Positions 34,825 to 48,600 of a stretch of DNA of 64,000 bases are shown piece after piece. Made by a program: the position numbers and the translations under genes. The stretch covers positions 2,501-66,500 of the forward strand of contig RPFO01001992.1 of the NCBI GenBank assembly GCA_009746045.1. Direction: 5' to 3'. How positions within the stretch are numbered: the stretch's first letter is position 1; each line of letters begins with the position of its first letter. Source of the stretch: Mesostigma viride (taxonomy: Eukaryota > Streptophyta > Mesostigmatophyceae > Mesostigmatales > Mesostigmataceae). Below the pieces are notes generated by a model. That model made no database searches. It worked only from the letters and a program-made list of their open reading frames with translations, and was not told the DNA's origin.

Positions 34825-35414
34825 CCCAGTAGAGGCATGGGAGTAATAATAACAACATTTGCAAGTCAAATAGAAACGGTAACAGTTGAATGTGGGTCTG
34901 ACACCGACGCTTTCACAAGGGGTGCGGCCATCACAGACAACTGGGGACTTAGGACATGTTTAAAACATGTGCCCCAAGTGGACTAGTCACGTTCAGCCAG
35001 CACGGGCACATATGTTAGCGTACCAAGCAGGTTGAATACAAAAGCATCTGAAGTACGTTGAACCGTCAGAAAGTTTGATTCTGTGTCGGTGTTACAAACT
35101 CAACATGATCCTCTTTAGCCCACTCAGGGCCAGGCCATTGCTGCATTGTTCCATGTTTGCCCCATATTCTCTAGAACCTGATTGACTTACCCGCCGCAGT
35201 TGGCTCTTGGTTTTCTTGAACTCGATCATCCACCTTCAACCCATTCACTCTTTAGAAGTACTCGCTGACCTGTTGGTTGAGGCGCTTGTAAAGTATCTTG
35301 GCAAGCTCTCAGTAGGCCGCACAGCTTTCTGTGTCTTGGTTTATTTAGCTCCTTTAATGGGTTTGCCAGACCATCAATGACTTGTTATTTAGTTCCTACT
35401 TGCGGATACCCTTT

Positions 35415-36001
35415 CCACCACCACCACCACCACCACCACCACCACCACCACCACCACCACCACCACCACCACCACCACCACCACCACCACCACCACCACC
35501 ACCACCACCACCACCACCACCACCACCACCACCACCACCACCACCACCACCACCACCACCACCACCACCACCACCACCACCACCACCACCACCACCACCA
35601 CCACCACCACCACCACCACCACCACCACCACCACCACCACCACCACCACCACCACCACCACCACCACCACCACCACCACCACCACCACCACCACCACCAC
35701 CACCACCACCACCACCACCACCACCACCACCACCACCACCACCACCACCACCACCACCACCACCACCACCACCACCACCACCACCACCACCACCACCACC
35801 ACCACCACCACCACCACCACCACCACCACCACCACCACCACCACCACCACCACCACCACCACCACCACCACCACCACCACCACCACCACCACCACCACCA
35901 CCACCACCACCACCACCACCACCACCACCACCACCACCACCACCACCACCACCACCACCACCACCACCACCACCACCACCACCACCACCACCACCACCAC
36001 C
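35415..36001. repeat. Perfect (CCA/CAC)n triplet repeat, about 195 copies
   Basis: 587 bp without a visible interruption, inside the intron of the rubredoxin-like gene. Homopolymer ORFs (poly-His, -Pro, -Trp, -Val, -Gly) in all frames are artefacts. Confidence 0.98.
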
Positions 36002-36999
36002 CGCCTTCCATCCCCCAACCAGCTCTTCTCTCAGTGGCACAATTACCGACCAATCTCGAAAGTTTCTGAATTGTGACCGATTTACCACCGCTATCATCAG
36101 GAAACAGCTCTTTCCTTTGTGTACAGCCGTGCTTAGATATTCATAATGATCAAACTAACCTATTAATGTCTTCCCCATGTGCCTCCCCCCTCTTCCCCCC
36201 ACGTACACATCAGCTCCCCCTTCGGTGACAACAAGGTCTGTATGAGCGCCGTACAAACGATTATCCAACATCGTTAGTGATTTGTTTCCCTCCCTCCCCT
36301 CCTTTCCCTTTCCCCCCCAGCAGTCAGTGTGACCGTTTGCAATGTATGTGGTCTGCAGTCAGCATTGGCGTGTGCCATATGCTAGTTTATGCGTACAGCG
36401 TAGAGCAATCAATGTGACCGTTTGCAGCGGTGCTCATGATTAAGAAAGGCATTTCCGCCTTTTCCCGCCCTTGTGCCCCCTACCCCACACTGCCCAGCAT
36501 CAATATCTCTCTATTTTGTTTTCCTGTCCCGGCGCCCCCATTCTTCAACATATTTTCATTAAGAACCGGCCACAAGAATGAGGCTGCAGTATTTGTTTAG
36601 GCAATATCACCATTTTGTAGTGAGCCATTCTATCTTTATCTTTATCTCTTTGTTATGGCCATTCCTGATTCGCTCCCTCATCTTCCTCTCCTGCCTCCTC
36701 CCCCCCCCCCTCTGTTACCTTTTTGTCATCGTCCCCCAGGCCTGGACTGCAGGTTCATCTACATTCCGCACACCCCCATTGAGAAGCAGCCGAGCGACTG
36801 CGTGTGCCCCCAGTGCGCCGCCCCCACGCGATGCTTTGCCCGCTACGCAGAGACCGCTACGCAGAGACAGGCCAAATTACGCTCGGCGCGGGCACCCCCG
36901 CGCCTGTGCTGGCGACGGTTGTCATCGATGTGCTGCTCTTTGGCGCCCTTGTCATCTAGGGGGGCTTGGACACGGCTCTTCTAGCATCTGCGGTGGCTT

Positions 37000-39489
37000 G
37001 TAAATGCACATTACATGACTGGCTCCTCTGGCGTCTGTAGTGGCTGGTAAAGCCAGCCGGGAAAGCCTTTGGAATAGCTGTCTTTTCATGGGCCAAGCAA
37101 AACCATTCATGGGCCAAACATGCCATGGAGGTGGAAAAGGTTGGTGGATAAGTCGTGGATGGGACTGACTTCCAAATCACTGATAACTGTACGAACCAGC
37201 TAGTACGGTATGATCAATAACTGTATGGAGATCCTGCTGCCAGGCATACTTTGCTCCCAACGTCGGGGCAAATTCTAGACAGGCTATACAGTAAGTGCTA
37301 GTTTAGATTAGCTCGTGGTTGCGTGGCCGCATCTGGCCAAATCAATCTCCAAGTGGTTTGAAATGGCGTCGCAGGCTATTCTCTGCCTTGCAGTCATGGG
37401 GGCACAGCCGTGATTTGGGTCAAACTACGTAATTGCTACTGTTTGGGGCGGCGCAATGTGTATTTGAGCTAACGGCTACTTATTAAGTTCCCCTGGTGGC
37501 GCAATTACTTTGAATTTCCGCTTCCAAGAGTTTTCCAACTGTTTATGTGTAAATTAATTAATGGATGTGGATGTTAGGGAATCTCTCGGGCAGAAATTTC
37601 AATATCAATGAGACAACCAGCGCAGGCAAAAAATCGGGATTATTCTGAGACCCGGGTGTGATAAGGATCCAGCAGCAAGAAAAAAATATACTTCGAAAGC
37701 TGCGCCAGCAAGAAGAAGGTGCCCCCTTTGAATGCCCTGAGTACCTTCAGGCCATCAGGTACATAGCAGGTCAAAAGCATTGCGCCCTCAATGAAAAGTG
37801 GGTTGGAATGGTATGTACAAAACCTCGAGTGCTAATTACAATAATTAACAGATAGACTGCGTTATTCGAGTGCTAGAAATGCGGGCGCTGCGGCTCGAAC
37901 CACTATGTCCACCGAACTCGGTCACACACGTCTCCCCCACTGACTTGGGTTTGGCATCCCTCATATCTCCTGTCATGTCGCTTTGGTCATCATCTGCCCC
38001 GAGATAACAGACAAACTGGGGGGGGTCCCCAGTCACGAAACCCTTCTCCTTGAGTGCGGAAGTCAAGTAGGTGCTGGATGGATCGACGGTGCTGAAAATT
38101 GCCGCCAGTCACCATCCAGGAAAATGCCTTCGAGGATAGAGCCAAGTGAGCCAAGACAGAAAGTCTTCTGCGTGACATGGCAGCCACACACAATGTCCAC
38201 ACACACCCAACAGGCCAAGGCACGTACGCACAGCAGCGACTTCTGCACAGGATGTCATCGCCAAGTGTTGAGGAACAGTAGGTAATCGAAAAGCCATCTG
38301 TTGGTTGCTTTTATACACTAGCAAGATTCACATTATTAGTGGCATACTAGCATGAGGATGAGGCAACAAAGTATCCCGCAATCTTTGAAAATGCATCCCT
38401 GGACGGCTTTAAAGTATGGTACGAACTAGCTGCACATTAGAAAGGGGACCTCTTGCGATTTGAAGAGCAGGAACATACATACTGCAATATTGTGGGCATA
38501 CAATCATAGGCATATAGTAGTATCACGCAACTGATGTGGTGTACAATTCCTAGTATCCCATGTAGCGTGCGATCCCCAGTACCCCGTGCCATTTCCAAAA
38601 AACATGAAGCCTCATAGTAGTATTATGAACAAGGCTGAAAGCAGCCCAGTGAGGGCATCCGGCAGGGGCCTTTTGACTGGGCCAGCAGGGATCGTACACT
38701 GTAGATTGTAAACGATTAGAGTGCTTGCCACTGCATAGGTCCCTAACGAAGGACCGCAACAAATACTGCACAAAGCAGAACGCTCTCTTTTAGAAAAAGG
38801 GGAAAACGCGTGGTATTCTAGTTGACCAAGGATAGCGCATGCCATCACAAGATGACCAAGGGTATCCACTTCTAACGCTAACCTACTGACGCTTGGGTTG
38901 CACCAGACAACAGTTGTTTTACAAATAAGTACAGCTTACATAGAGCCAACATGCACTGTAGGGCTCATTATAAGTGCTAAAGGGGGTCTTTAGGTGGCTG
39001 CCACAAAAGTGGACTCATGCCTATTCCCTAGTCAGCTCTGCCAGACGGGCCTCTTTTGGACAACTGGTAAAACAAGTTCAGGGTGGGTGGGTGGGGGACC
39101 AAAAGAGGCTTTGCTGCCATGGCCTCGTCCGCCTAAATGCTAGCCCACAAGGACGGTCAGGCTGGCGCGGCGCTGGCGCTGGCGTTGGTACCGAAACTGC
39201 CGTGGTACCGGCGCTGGGGCTGGCGCTGCGCCAGGTCTGCCCCTCCCCTCCCCCCGTCACTTGTACCACTGCTATTCACTAGGTTTGTTTTCACAAATTC
39301 GTACAAACTAAGTTTTTTCTACCGCGCGCAGGCGGTAGACCGCACACAGGCGGAACGAGCCACTACCGGTCACAGCCGGCGCACCTCCTCCTCCTAGTCT
39401 TACGCGGCAAAGTCTATTCGGCCGCACCCCAGACTTCCGTAGTCCCGCTATAACGCAGATAAAGTGAGCAAAAGCTCGGATAATGTTCC
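37000..39489. other. Mostly featureless, with one old LINE 3' fragment
   Basis: 37880-38100 on the minus strand resembles the LINE 3' part at 16480-16640 (order of CACACGTCTCCCCCACTGAC, TTGGGTTTGG, CATCTGCC, ATAACAGACAAAC) but is diverged. ORF 37658-37855 (+) is basic, without motif. Nothing else recognised. Confidence 0.35.
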
Positions 39490-39571
39490 GCACAGGTAAC
39501 AACACTTTTGGGGCAGCTGACGCTCACCTTTGTGGTTGTGGCGGGTGCTGCCAGTGCCCTCTCAAGTGCTC

Positions 39572-39658
39572 CTACCGCCCCGTGTTGTGCTGCTCCAAGA
39601 ACTGCACAACTTCGGAGCGCTCGAAGCGCTTGGCCACGTCCAGTGCCGTTTCGCCACC
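39572..39658 (-). CDS. Gene B terminal (C-cap) exon with stop
   Basis: After CTGCCTGCAG: GGETALDVAKRFERS then EVVQFLEQHNTGR and TAG; 28 aa. Counterpart of 8913-8999. A 3'-UTR donor AAAG|GTGAGC follows at 39528/39527. Confidence 0.8.
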   Translation of the reverse strand, partial: GGETALDVAKRFERSEVVQFLEQHNTGR

Positions 39659-42600
39659 CTGCAGGCAGCGAGGCGTTACGGGTAACAGAGCAACAAATCA
39701 CGCAGCCATGTTGTTGACCATGTCCCACCCTGTACCCGAATGTAACATTGGACTACTTAGGCAAACGTCCCACGCCTAACAGACTAGAGGCAAATTATCC
39801 GGTTCAAAGCTCTATTGCCTTTTCATTATAAACCAGCAGACACCCGCACCGTGTACCGGGCCAGCACGACAACCCACCAGCTATGCCATCCAGGGTATAG
39901 CGTTGTAGTAGAAGTATCATAATGCCATTGAGGGTGTATAACGGCGTGGTATCCGAAAGTTTCGGCGCATTGGAAAAACATAAACTGCAACAGAATTGTT
40001 ACAAAGTTCTACAATTCTATAATTGAAACAATTTACCAAACTTGTAGCATGGACAATTATGCAAGATCGTAGCAAGAGAATGACGCCGTCACGTGCTGTT
40101 GATTAAGAAACAAACAAAAAACTTGCATAATGCGCAAGATCCCCCCCCAAAGTGCGTGCCTGTTACCGCCGGCCCATTGCCAACGGACCTTCATCGATAA
40201 CACAAAGATATACAAAGAACCAATTCCGACGAAAATCAAAGTTCCATGAAGAAATCATCTCGAATGCTGCTATGGGTAGCAGCCTGGCTCACTGGCACCA
40301 AGGCAGCTGCCAAATAAGGATGTGCATACATGCAGCGATCTCAGCCATCCCACCAGATCAGGACGTGCATGGTTGTATCTGCTGTATGCACAATGTGAAA
40401 CCGTGGATCAACAAACAGAAAGAGGCACTTTGAGGTTCCTACCTACAAGTGCTCAAATGTCGAGATATGCACAAACTTTGGCTACTGCATCTGCATCGCC
40501 GAAATAAAACCGTGCTCATTGGGTCATTGTAAGATGCAGCGCATGGAGAGGGACATGCCCTTGGGTTGTCGCACAAGCCTATCTTTGTCAAAGTGCCATC
40601 CACCTCACAGGCAACAGGCATCCCACGGGTGCCCGGCTTGTCAACAGCACAACTCCCAGGGGCCGCATGCCCAGTGCTGGCATTGCACAGCGCCCCGTGC
40701 AGTTGGTAGCAAGCCTGACACCGTCTGTGGTAAAGCCCTTTGCCCATCTTACAACATGATTGCGTGGCACAACGCATAATGAACCGTGCGCAGAAGCACA
40801 TCCACTTGCAGTCGTCAGGGTACAGGAAAAGCTGACCTTTTCCTTCGCCTCCTTGTCTGCACCGCTCGCCACCAGGTGCTTCACAACATCGAGGTGGCCG
40901 TAAAGTGACGCGATGTGCATCGGGGTCCAATCATCCTGCACACAGCAACCAGATATTGCCGAGTGAGGACCCGATGGAGCGTGGAAACCCGCCAAGCAGC
41001 GAGATGTGTATGCAGGAACCGAAACATACCCACGCGTCATGGCCCCCACCAATGGACATCACGGCCCCCGATCACTACTACAGCCAAACTCTTGAACGAT
41101 TGCCCAAATTTGATTGACGGAACTTGAGTGATTGACAAGCGGCTCCCACATGCTGTGCCTGCCATTCGAGCGCTTTGTAGTTAAACCAAAGTACCGCCAA
41201 TCATAACATCCCAGTAGCCTCCACTCTAACTAACATCGCTGCAGCAAACAAGGGCATCAATACAACCGTGGAGGACAGAGCTTTACTGATGTGACTGGGG
41301 ATGAGCCGCGTGATTCGTGTGAGAGTCTCAAGCCATTAAGAACATCAGAAAATATCCCAGGGAACTGCTGGAAGCATGGAACGGTCAGGCTGAACGCACT
41401 ACCTATGCCTCCCAACCAACAAACCCTCAAGGACAGCCAGGCGGTCAGGATGGGGAAGGCCAGACAATGCGAGCCAGATTTTACCTGTTCATCACCTAGT
41501 TGAAAAGGTTCAGGAAATGGAGCCATCCCACCGCCCATCTCGGGTCAATGGCTTCAACTGTTCCTTACCGTTGCCGCAACAGAGGGGTGGAGCCGGGTGG
41601 GTGGTGGGGAACATGATCTCACAGGGTGCGCAAGAGGTATTTCAAAGTCTAGCCGGCACAACCACGCCATGCGCGTGCTATCTCTTGGATTCCTCGCCCT
41701 CAGTGCGGCAGTGAAAGGGAGATCGGTCGTCCGTCATCCAGATTCCTGTAGCCATGATTCCTGCCCGGCAGAGCCATCCACCTCATGGGGAGCAGGCATC
41801 CCGTGGGTGCCCAGCTTGTCAACAGCACGATTCCCCACAGGCAGCGTGCCCAGTGCTGGGATCGCAACAGCGACCCGTGAAGTTGGTAGCAAGCCTGACA
41901 TTGTGTGTAGTAAAGCCCTTGCCCCTCCTGCAACATTATTGCGTTGCAGATATGATGAAACTGTGTGCGGAAGCACATCCGTTTGCGGCCATCTGGGTAA
42001 ACAAAAAGCTGACCTCCTCCTTCGCCGTTTTGTCTGCACCGCTCGCAACCAGGTGCTTCACGATGTCCAGATGGCCATTCTGAGATGCAATATGCAGCGG
42101 GGTCCAGTCATTCTGCACGCAGCAGCCACACATGTCCCCGTGAGGACCAGATGGAACGTGGGAACCCACTAAGCGAGAAGTTGCGTATGCAGGAACCGAA
42201 ACATGCCTATGCGTCATGCTCCCACCCATGGACATCACGGCCCCTGATCACGGCCACAGCCATGCTCTATAGCAATTGACCTGCAAGCGGCTCCCAAAAT
42301 TTGTGCCTGTCTGCCTTTTCCCAGCACTTCGTAGGAAAATTACCACCAATCACAACATCCAAGCAGCCTCCACCCTAAATAACAATGCTGCAGCAAACAA
42401 GGGCATCAGTACAACTACGGAGGACAGAGGTTTACTGATGCGGCTGGGCCGTGTAATCCGTGTGAGACAGTCATGCCACCAAGAACATCAGCACAGATCC
42501 CAGGAACCTTGCCTTTCCTGTGCTGCTGACAAGAAGAATGCTCCTCGGAGAAAAAAGAAAACCATTAACATTTGTTGAGCTTTGCTCATTTTTATGATAC

Positions 42601-45600
42601 ATTTCTTGTTTTTGGTCCATTGGAGTTCCTTGGAGTCTCTTGGAGCTGAAAAGAGGCCTCCCTACGTCCCCTACACCACTCTAAGTACTGACTATCATTC
42701 ACATTGCGCCACGCAGGCCTGCCGGCTGGCGCAGGTACAAGGTGTACTGACTGCCCATCACAGTTGCGCCACGCCTGGCGGCTGGCGCAGGTACAAGGTC
42801 TAGTGACGTACGTTAGAAGCTACCTAGGCCTGCACTCCGGAACCACACTCAGCCTCGGCACAAAAAAGGCCGGCCGGTGCAGTACCCTCGTGATAAGCGC
42901 TAGTCTTACGCTACCTACGGCAGGTCGGTCCCCTTTGAGCCCGTCCACGCGTCATATATAAAATATAGGTCTTGAGAAAACTACTCCGCTTTCGCTGACT
43001 TTCTCGCTCCAGGGAAGAAACTGCGATACCTGAGAATGGGCAATCGCGTCTACCGGCAACCAACAGCTAAAGATAAAGCCCTGTGTTGTGCGCGGGGGCC
43101 TGGTTCAATGGTAGAACGTATACTTTGCATGCATCATGTTATTGGTTCGATTTCAATCGCCTCCACGTTGCTAAAACGCAAACGAAAAATACATTAAGTT
43201 TATGCTCTTAAATTTGGGGCGAATTGACACAAGCACTTTTATAATTTTTTTAAAATAACCAATACTATTCAATCAACAAAATATGGGCTGCTGCTGGCAG
43301 CAAGGCACGGGCAGGCTGAACGCACTACATATGCCTCCCAGCAAACAAATGGCCCTCAGCACTGCAAGGCGGTCAGGATGGTGAAGGCCAGACAACACGG
43401 GCCAGAAACCTATTCAGATTAAGGGGAGGGTCCCATAGAAATATATCAAAACTTACCCCCCCTAATAACTACAGAAATGCAACTGTCAACCACTGAATGA
43501 TGTTTGGGGACCATAAACATGATGTTTGGGCATGCATACCACCACTTGTTGGGGGTACTACCCCCAGCCATACACCGGCTATGAGCTAAAAATAGAAAAA
43601 AACGCTGTCCGGGGCACATCTTGCCCAGAACAGTGGGAGAACCAGTTGCATGAAAAAAGCACAACCCGTATAAAAATGTCATGGGACATGGTTTCTACCT
43701 AATTGGATCAACAAAATCAGCACATCCCTTTGAGTTATTAATTTTTGGGCCAAAAATACGCTTTTTTAGGCGGGGCGTCCCCATACACACTCATAACACA
43801 TCAATTAGGCCTGAAAAGCACAAGTCAAATTCTGTCATGACCATAGAAGGCACTGTCAAAGTTTGGTGGCATTCTGAGCTCAGCTGTAGCAGTTATTAAT
43901 TTTGGCAGTTGGCCACCTGTGCAGACGCTAAGGAAGGCATTAGTGAGTATTAAGGCACACTAACACTTCCTATGCCATCCAAAAGGCTCCTGACCATGCC
44001 CAATTCGACCACAATGTACAAGGAGGTGGCTGGGCACGTCATGTGCCCTTGCCTTACCTCGACACGGGCAACCTGTTGCGTGTGTGCACAACAATGAGGC
44101 AGGTAGCTCTACATGCCTAGCCAACACTTCTAAAGCATATTCCAGGTTTATGGTGTGGGCATCATCCCAAAACCAAGCTCAAACACACCCTAGAAAGCCA
44201 TATCCACTAATTGCCCAACAAGGGTAACAACAGACAGTCCACAGAGAAAGCAGAATTATCATACATGCTGCTTGCCAAGGCTTCTTACCATGGTTACCTT
44301 GCCTTGCTAGCATATGAATTAGGGCTCTCCCATTTTAGTGGGAGAAAGGCCAACAAGACAACGATAACCCCTACCTACGTGCAGTTCCACCCATGCAGTA
44401 TGCCCCTCAGAAAAACCACTGCCACCTTTCTTTCCAGCGCAATTGTTTGCCAAGAAACAAACTCAAGCTTGTGAGCCTCTAACCACAATGAAGCCTCTGC
44501 TAAGAAAGGCCGCGTCAATATTCACACAAAACTGAGTGCTGTTAGCAATCTCCTTCCAAGAAACCACTCAGCAAATCCCTGACAACTTGACGATATGCCA
44601 CGGTCACGCTTTGACACATCCCAGCCATGCAACGTACATAAAAACCACTGAAAGGTGCCAGGAATCTGGCGATGCGCAGCACGGAATGGCATTATACCTG
44701 GCGCTAACTGCACGGAAAGAAGCCGAAAACTTGCGTTGATAACCCATAAAGGAAGCGAAACATTCATAGGGTCACGTTGATCACACGATCGTACCATTAC
44801 CGGAATTGTCCTTCGCCCAGCGGCGCAAGAAAGAACAACCTTCCATGGAATAATAAGACGCGCATCCCGCGAGCCTGGAGAGTGTCTTACCGATCATGAC
44901 GGAAATCTTGCCGAAACCCAGCAAATTTTTTAAAGCTTTACCAATAACGATTTAAACGCATCCTTGACGCTAGGTAAAGCCCATAAAACCTGACAATCAC
45001 CGCCGCCAGCGTGCATTCTAATTTATTCCTCTCGACGAAAACATCAGATTGGACCCCCGTGGCGATGGTCATCAATAAAATCATCGACACTGCAAAAAAC
45101 GCGAACTCCGCTACGAAGTAGTATCATTTACTCATCATCTTTAAGATTCGCTCAGTTTCTCTGCATTCCGCAAGCTATCTTTTTCTACTCTGCCTGAAAG
45201 CACGTCGCCATGGCCAGCTCCGGTAGGTGTGCGCGCCCCGTGCACCACTTTTTCACGGTACGGACGGGTACCGCGAATTTTTCGGCGCCAAAATATTCGC
45301 GCCGGGACCGTCCCCTTAAGGCCCGCTGGTGAAGCGGTTCAGCGAATGCAGCCATCTCAGCACGCTCCTTGGGTCAGTGGATTCGGCCTTTCCTGACCCG
45401 TTGCCACAACAAAAGGGTGGCGCCGGGTGGGTGGCAGGGAACACGATCTGACAGGGTGCGCAAGAGGTATTTGAAAAACTACCAGGTACAACCAGGTCAT
45501 ACGCGTGCTATGTCTCGGATTCCTCGCCCTGAGTGCGGCAGTGAAAGTGAGATCGGTGGTCCGTGATCAAGATTCCAGTAGCAACGATTCCTGCCCGGCA

Positions 45601-48600
45601 GAGCCAGTCAGCTCATGGGCAGCAGGCATCCCATGGGTGCGCAGCTTGTCAACAGCACGATTCCCCACAGGCAGCATGCCCAGTGCTGGGATCGCAATAG
45701 CGCCCAGTGAAGATGGTAGCAAGCCTCACACTGTCTGCGCCTCTGCGGTAAAGCCCTTTGTCCATCCTACAACATGATTGCGTTGCACTATGCATAATGA
45801 ACCATGTGCGGAGGCACATCTGCTTGTGGTCATCTGAGGAAAGGGAAAGCTGACCTTGGTCTTCGCCTCTTTGTTCGCACCGCTCGCGACCAAGTGCTTA
45901 ACGATGTCCACGTGGCCATTCTGTGCCGCAAGGTACAGCGGTGTGGCATCATTCTGCACACAGCAGCCGCGCATGTCCCCGTGAGGACCAGACGGAACAT
46001 GAGAATCCAATAAGAGGGGGGATGTGTCTGCAGGAAACAAACAGGCCTACGCGTCGTGCCCCCCACCCATGGACATCACAGCCCCTGATCACAACCACAG
46101 CCAAATGCACAAGCAACTGACCTGCAAGGGGCTCCCAAAAATTGTACCTGCCTGCCTATCCAGCGCTTCGCACTTTGACCAAAGTATTGCCCATGACAAC
46201 ATCCAAGTAGCCTCCACCAAAACAAACATCGCTGCAGTAAACAAGGGCATCAGTACAACCACGGAGGACTGGGCTTTTCTGGTGTGGCTGAGGATGAGCC
46301 GTGTAACTCAGAGAGTCATGCAATTAAGAACATCAGCACAGATCCCAGGCAGCTGCTGCGGCCAGCATGGCACGGACAGGCCCGGTCGGGCTCAGTGGCA
46401 CGCACTACATATGCCTCCGAGCAACCAAATGTCCCTCACGACAGCCAGGCAGTCAGGATGGGGAAGGATAGCCAACGTGGGCCAGAAAACTATTCAGAGC
46501 ACCTAAGGCCCAGTAGTGACAAGGTTCAGCAAATGGAGCCAACTCACCACGCACCTGGGGGTCGATGGATTTGGCCTGTTTCTTACCCGTTGCCACAAGA
46601 AGGGGGGTGGGCGGGTGGCGGGGAACGTGATCTCACAGGGTGGGCAAGGGGTATCTGATAAACTAACCGGCACAACCAGGTCATACGCGTGCTATGTCTC
46701 GGATTCCTCGCCCTGAGCGCGGCAGTGAAAGTGAGATCGGTGGTCCGTGATCAAGACTCCAGTAGCAACGATTCCTGCCCGGCAGAGCCAGTCAGCTCAT
46801 GGGCAGCAGGCATCCCATGGGTGCGCAGCTTGTCAACAGCACGATTCCCCACAGGCAGCATGCCCAGTGCTGGGATCGCAATAGCGCCCAGTGAAGATGG
46901 TAGCAAGCCTGACACCGTCTGTGGTAAAGCCCTTTGCACCTCCTACGACATTATTGCGCCGCACATATTCAAAAACGTGTGTGGAAGCGCATCCGCTTGC
47001 GGCCATCAGGGTCAAGGGATAGCTGACCTTGTTCTTCGCCTCCTTGTTTGCTCCGCTCGCGACCAAGTGCTTCACGACATCCAGGTGGCCCTTCTCTGAC
47101 GCATTGTACAGCGGTGTGCAATCATTCTGCACGCAGCAGCCATGAACGTCCCCATGAGGACCAGATGGAACATGAGAACCCACTAAGCGGGGGGATGTGT
47201 ACGCAGGAAACAAAATAGGCCGGCCTGTGCGTTGTGCCCACACCCATGGACATCACGGCCCCTGATCATGGCCACAGCCTAATGCTTAAGTGATTGCCCT
47301 ACAAACACCTTTCAAAACTCTCACCAGCCTTTCCAGCGCTTCCTAGTTGAACCCAAGTACCACCAACCACAACATCCAAGTAGCCTCCACCCTAACTAAC
47401 ATCGCTGCAGAAAACAAGCGCATCAGTACAACCACGGGGGACGGGGCTTTACTGATGTTGCTGGGGATGAGTTGCGCGTGATCAGTGTAAGAGTCTCATG
47501 TCATGAATAACATCAGCAAAGATCCCAGGCAGCTGCTGGCACGGGCAGGCTGAACGCACTACCATGCCCCCTGGCAAACAAATGGCCCTCAGGACAGCCA
47601 GGTGGTCAGGATGGGTATGACCGGACAACGCGAGCCAGAAACCTATTCAGATCACCGAAGGCCCGGTGGGGAAAAGGTTTAGTAAATGGAGGCATCTAAG
47701 ACATCGATTCAGCCTTCAATGTTTCTCCTGTGCCTGAAGGTCCAGAAAACAAACTACCCATTGGATAACTTTAGAAAAACGTTTTTGCCCGACCGCGCAC
47801 CATGGGTCCATGGATTCGGCCGTTCCTTACCCGTTGCCACCTCAGAAAGGGTGGAAGGGGGGAGGGGCGGGGAATGTGATCTCACAGGTGAGCAAGAGGA
47901 ATTTGAAAAACTAGCCAGCGCAACCAGCTATCTCTCCCGTTTCTTGCGTTGAGTATGGTAGTTAAAGAAAGAGCGGTCATCCGTCATCCAGATTCCTGTA
48001 GCCGCGATTCCTGCCGGGCAGAGCCATCCACATCTGGGCAACTGGCATCCCATGGGTGCCCAGCTTGGCAACATCGCCATTTCTCACAGCGTGCCCAGTG
48101 CTGGAAACCCAACAGCGCACAGCGAAGTTGGTAGCAAGCGTGACACCGTCTGCGGTAAAGCCCTTGCTCACCCTAGACAACATCATTGCGTTGCTCATAT
48201 ATACCATAACCGTGCGCGGAAGCACATTCACTTGCGATCGTCAGGACAAAGGAAAAGCTGACCTTGTTCGTCGCCTCCTTGTTTGCACCGCTCGCGACCA
48301 GATGCTTCACTACATCTAGGTGGCCGTAAAGCGCCGCAATATGCAGCGGGGTCCAATCATCCTGCAGACAGCAGCCACACATTTCCCCATGGGGACCAGA
48401 TGGAACATGGGAACCCACTAAGTGAGTAGATGTCCCTGAACGAAACATACCTACGCATCATGCCCCCCACCCATGGACATGACGGCCCCTGATCAGCCAC
48501 CGCCAAACGCTCGACCAATCGACCTGGAAGGGACTTCCAAAACTTGTACCTGCCCGCCTTTGCAGCGCTTCGTAGTTTGACCAAAGTACCGCCAACCACA

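Larger units (their letters stand above)
34616..36984 (+). pseudogene. Rubredoxin-like membrane protein gene, frameshifted
   Basis: Two exons: 34616-34721 (MKLRAKAGGSDIVMGINPF..., ends phase 1, CAG|GTGAGG) and from 36740 (after CCCCCAG, starting with two bases). They join in frame to LDCRFIYIPHTPIEKQPSDC then VCPQCAAPTRCFARYAET. The VCPQCxAP knuckle and following FARY are typical of plastid/cyanobacterial rubredoxins, one-iron electron carriers in photosystem assembly. A 14-bp tandem duplication (CGCTACGCAGAGAC, 36840-36867) shifts the frame. In the other frame the text continues TGQITLGAGTPAPVLATVVI then DVLLFGALVI and TAG at 36957-36959: the expected C-terminal membrane helix. Two cluster positions are also off (first Cys of the first CxxC absent, Gly to Arg). 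Probably a decayed copy; an assembly error in the duplication is possible. Confidence 0.55.

Noticed and set aside
35377-36146. Long ORFs of poly-His, poly-Pro, poly-Trp, poly-Val and poly-Gly
   Set aside because: All are frames of one pure CAC repeat; there is no gene context and the repeat lies in an intron.
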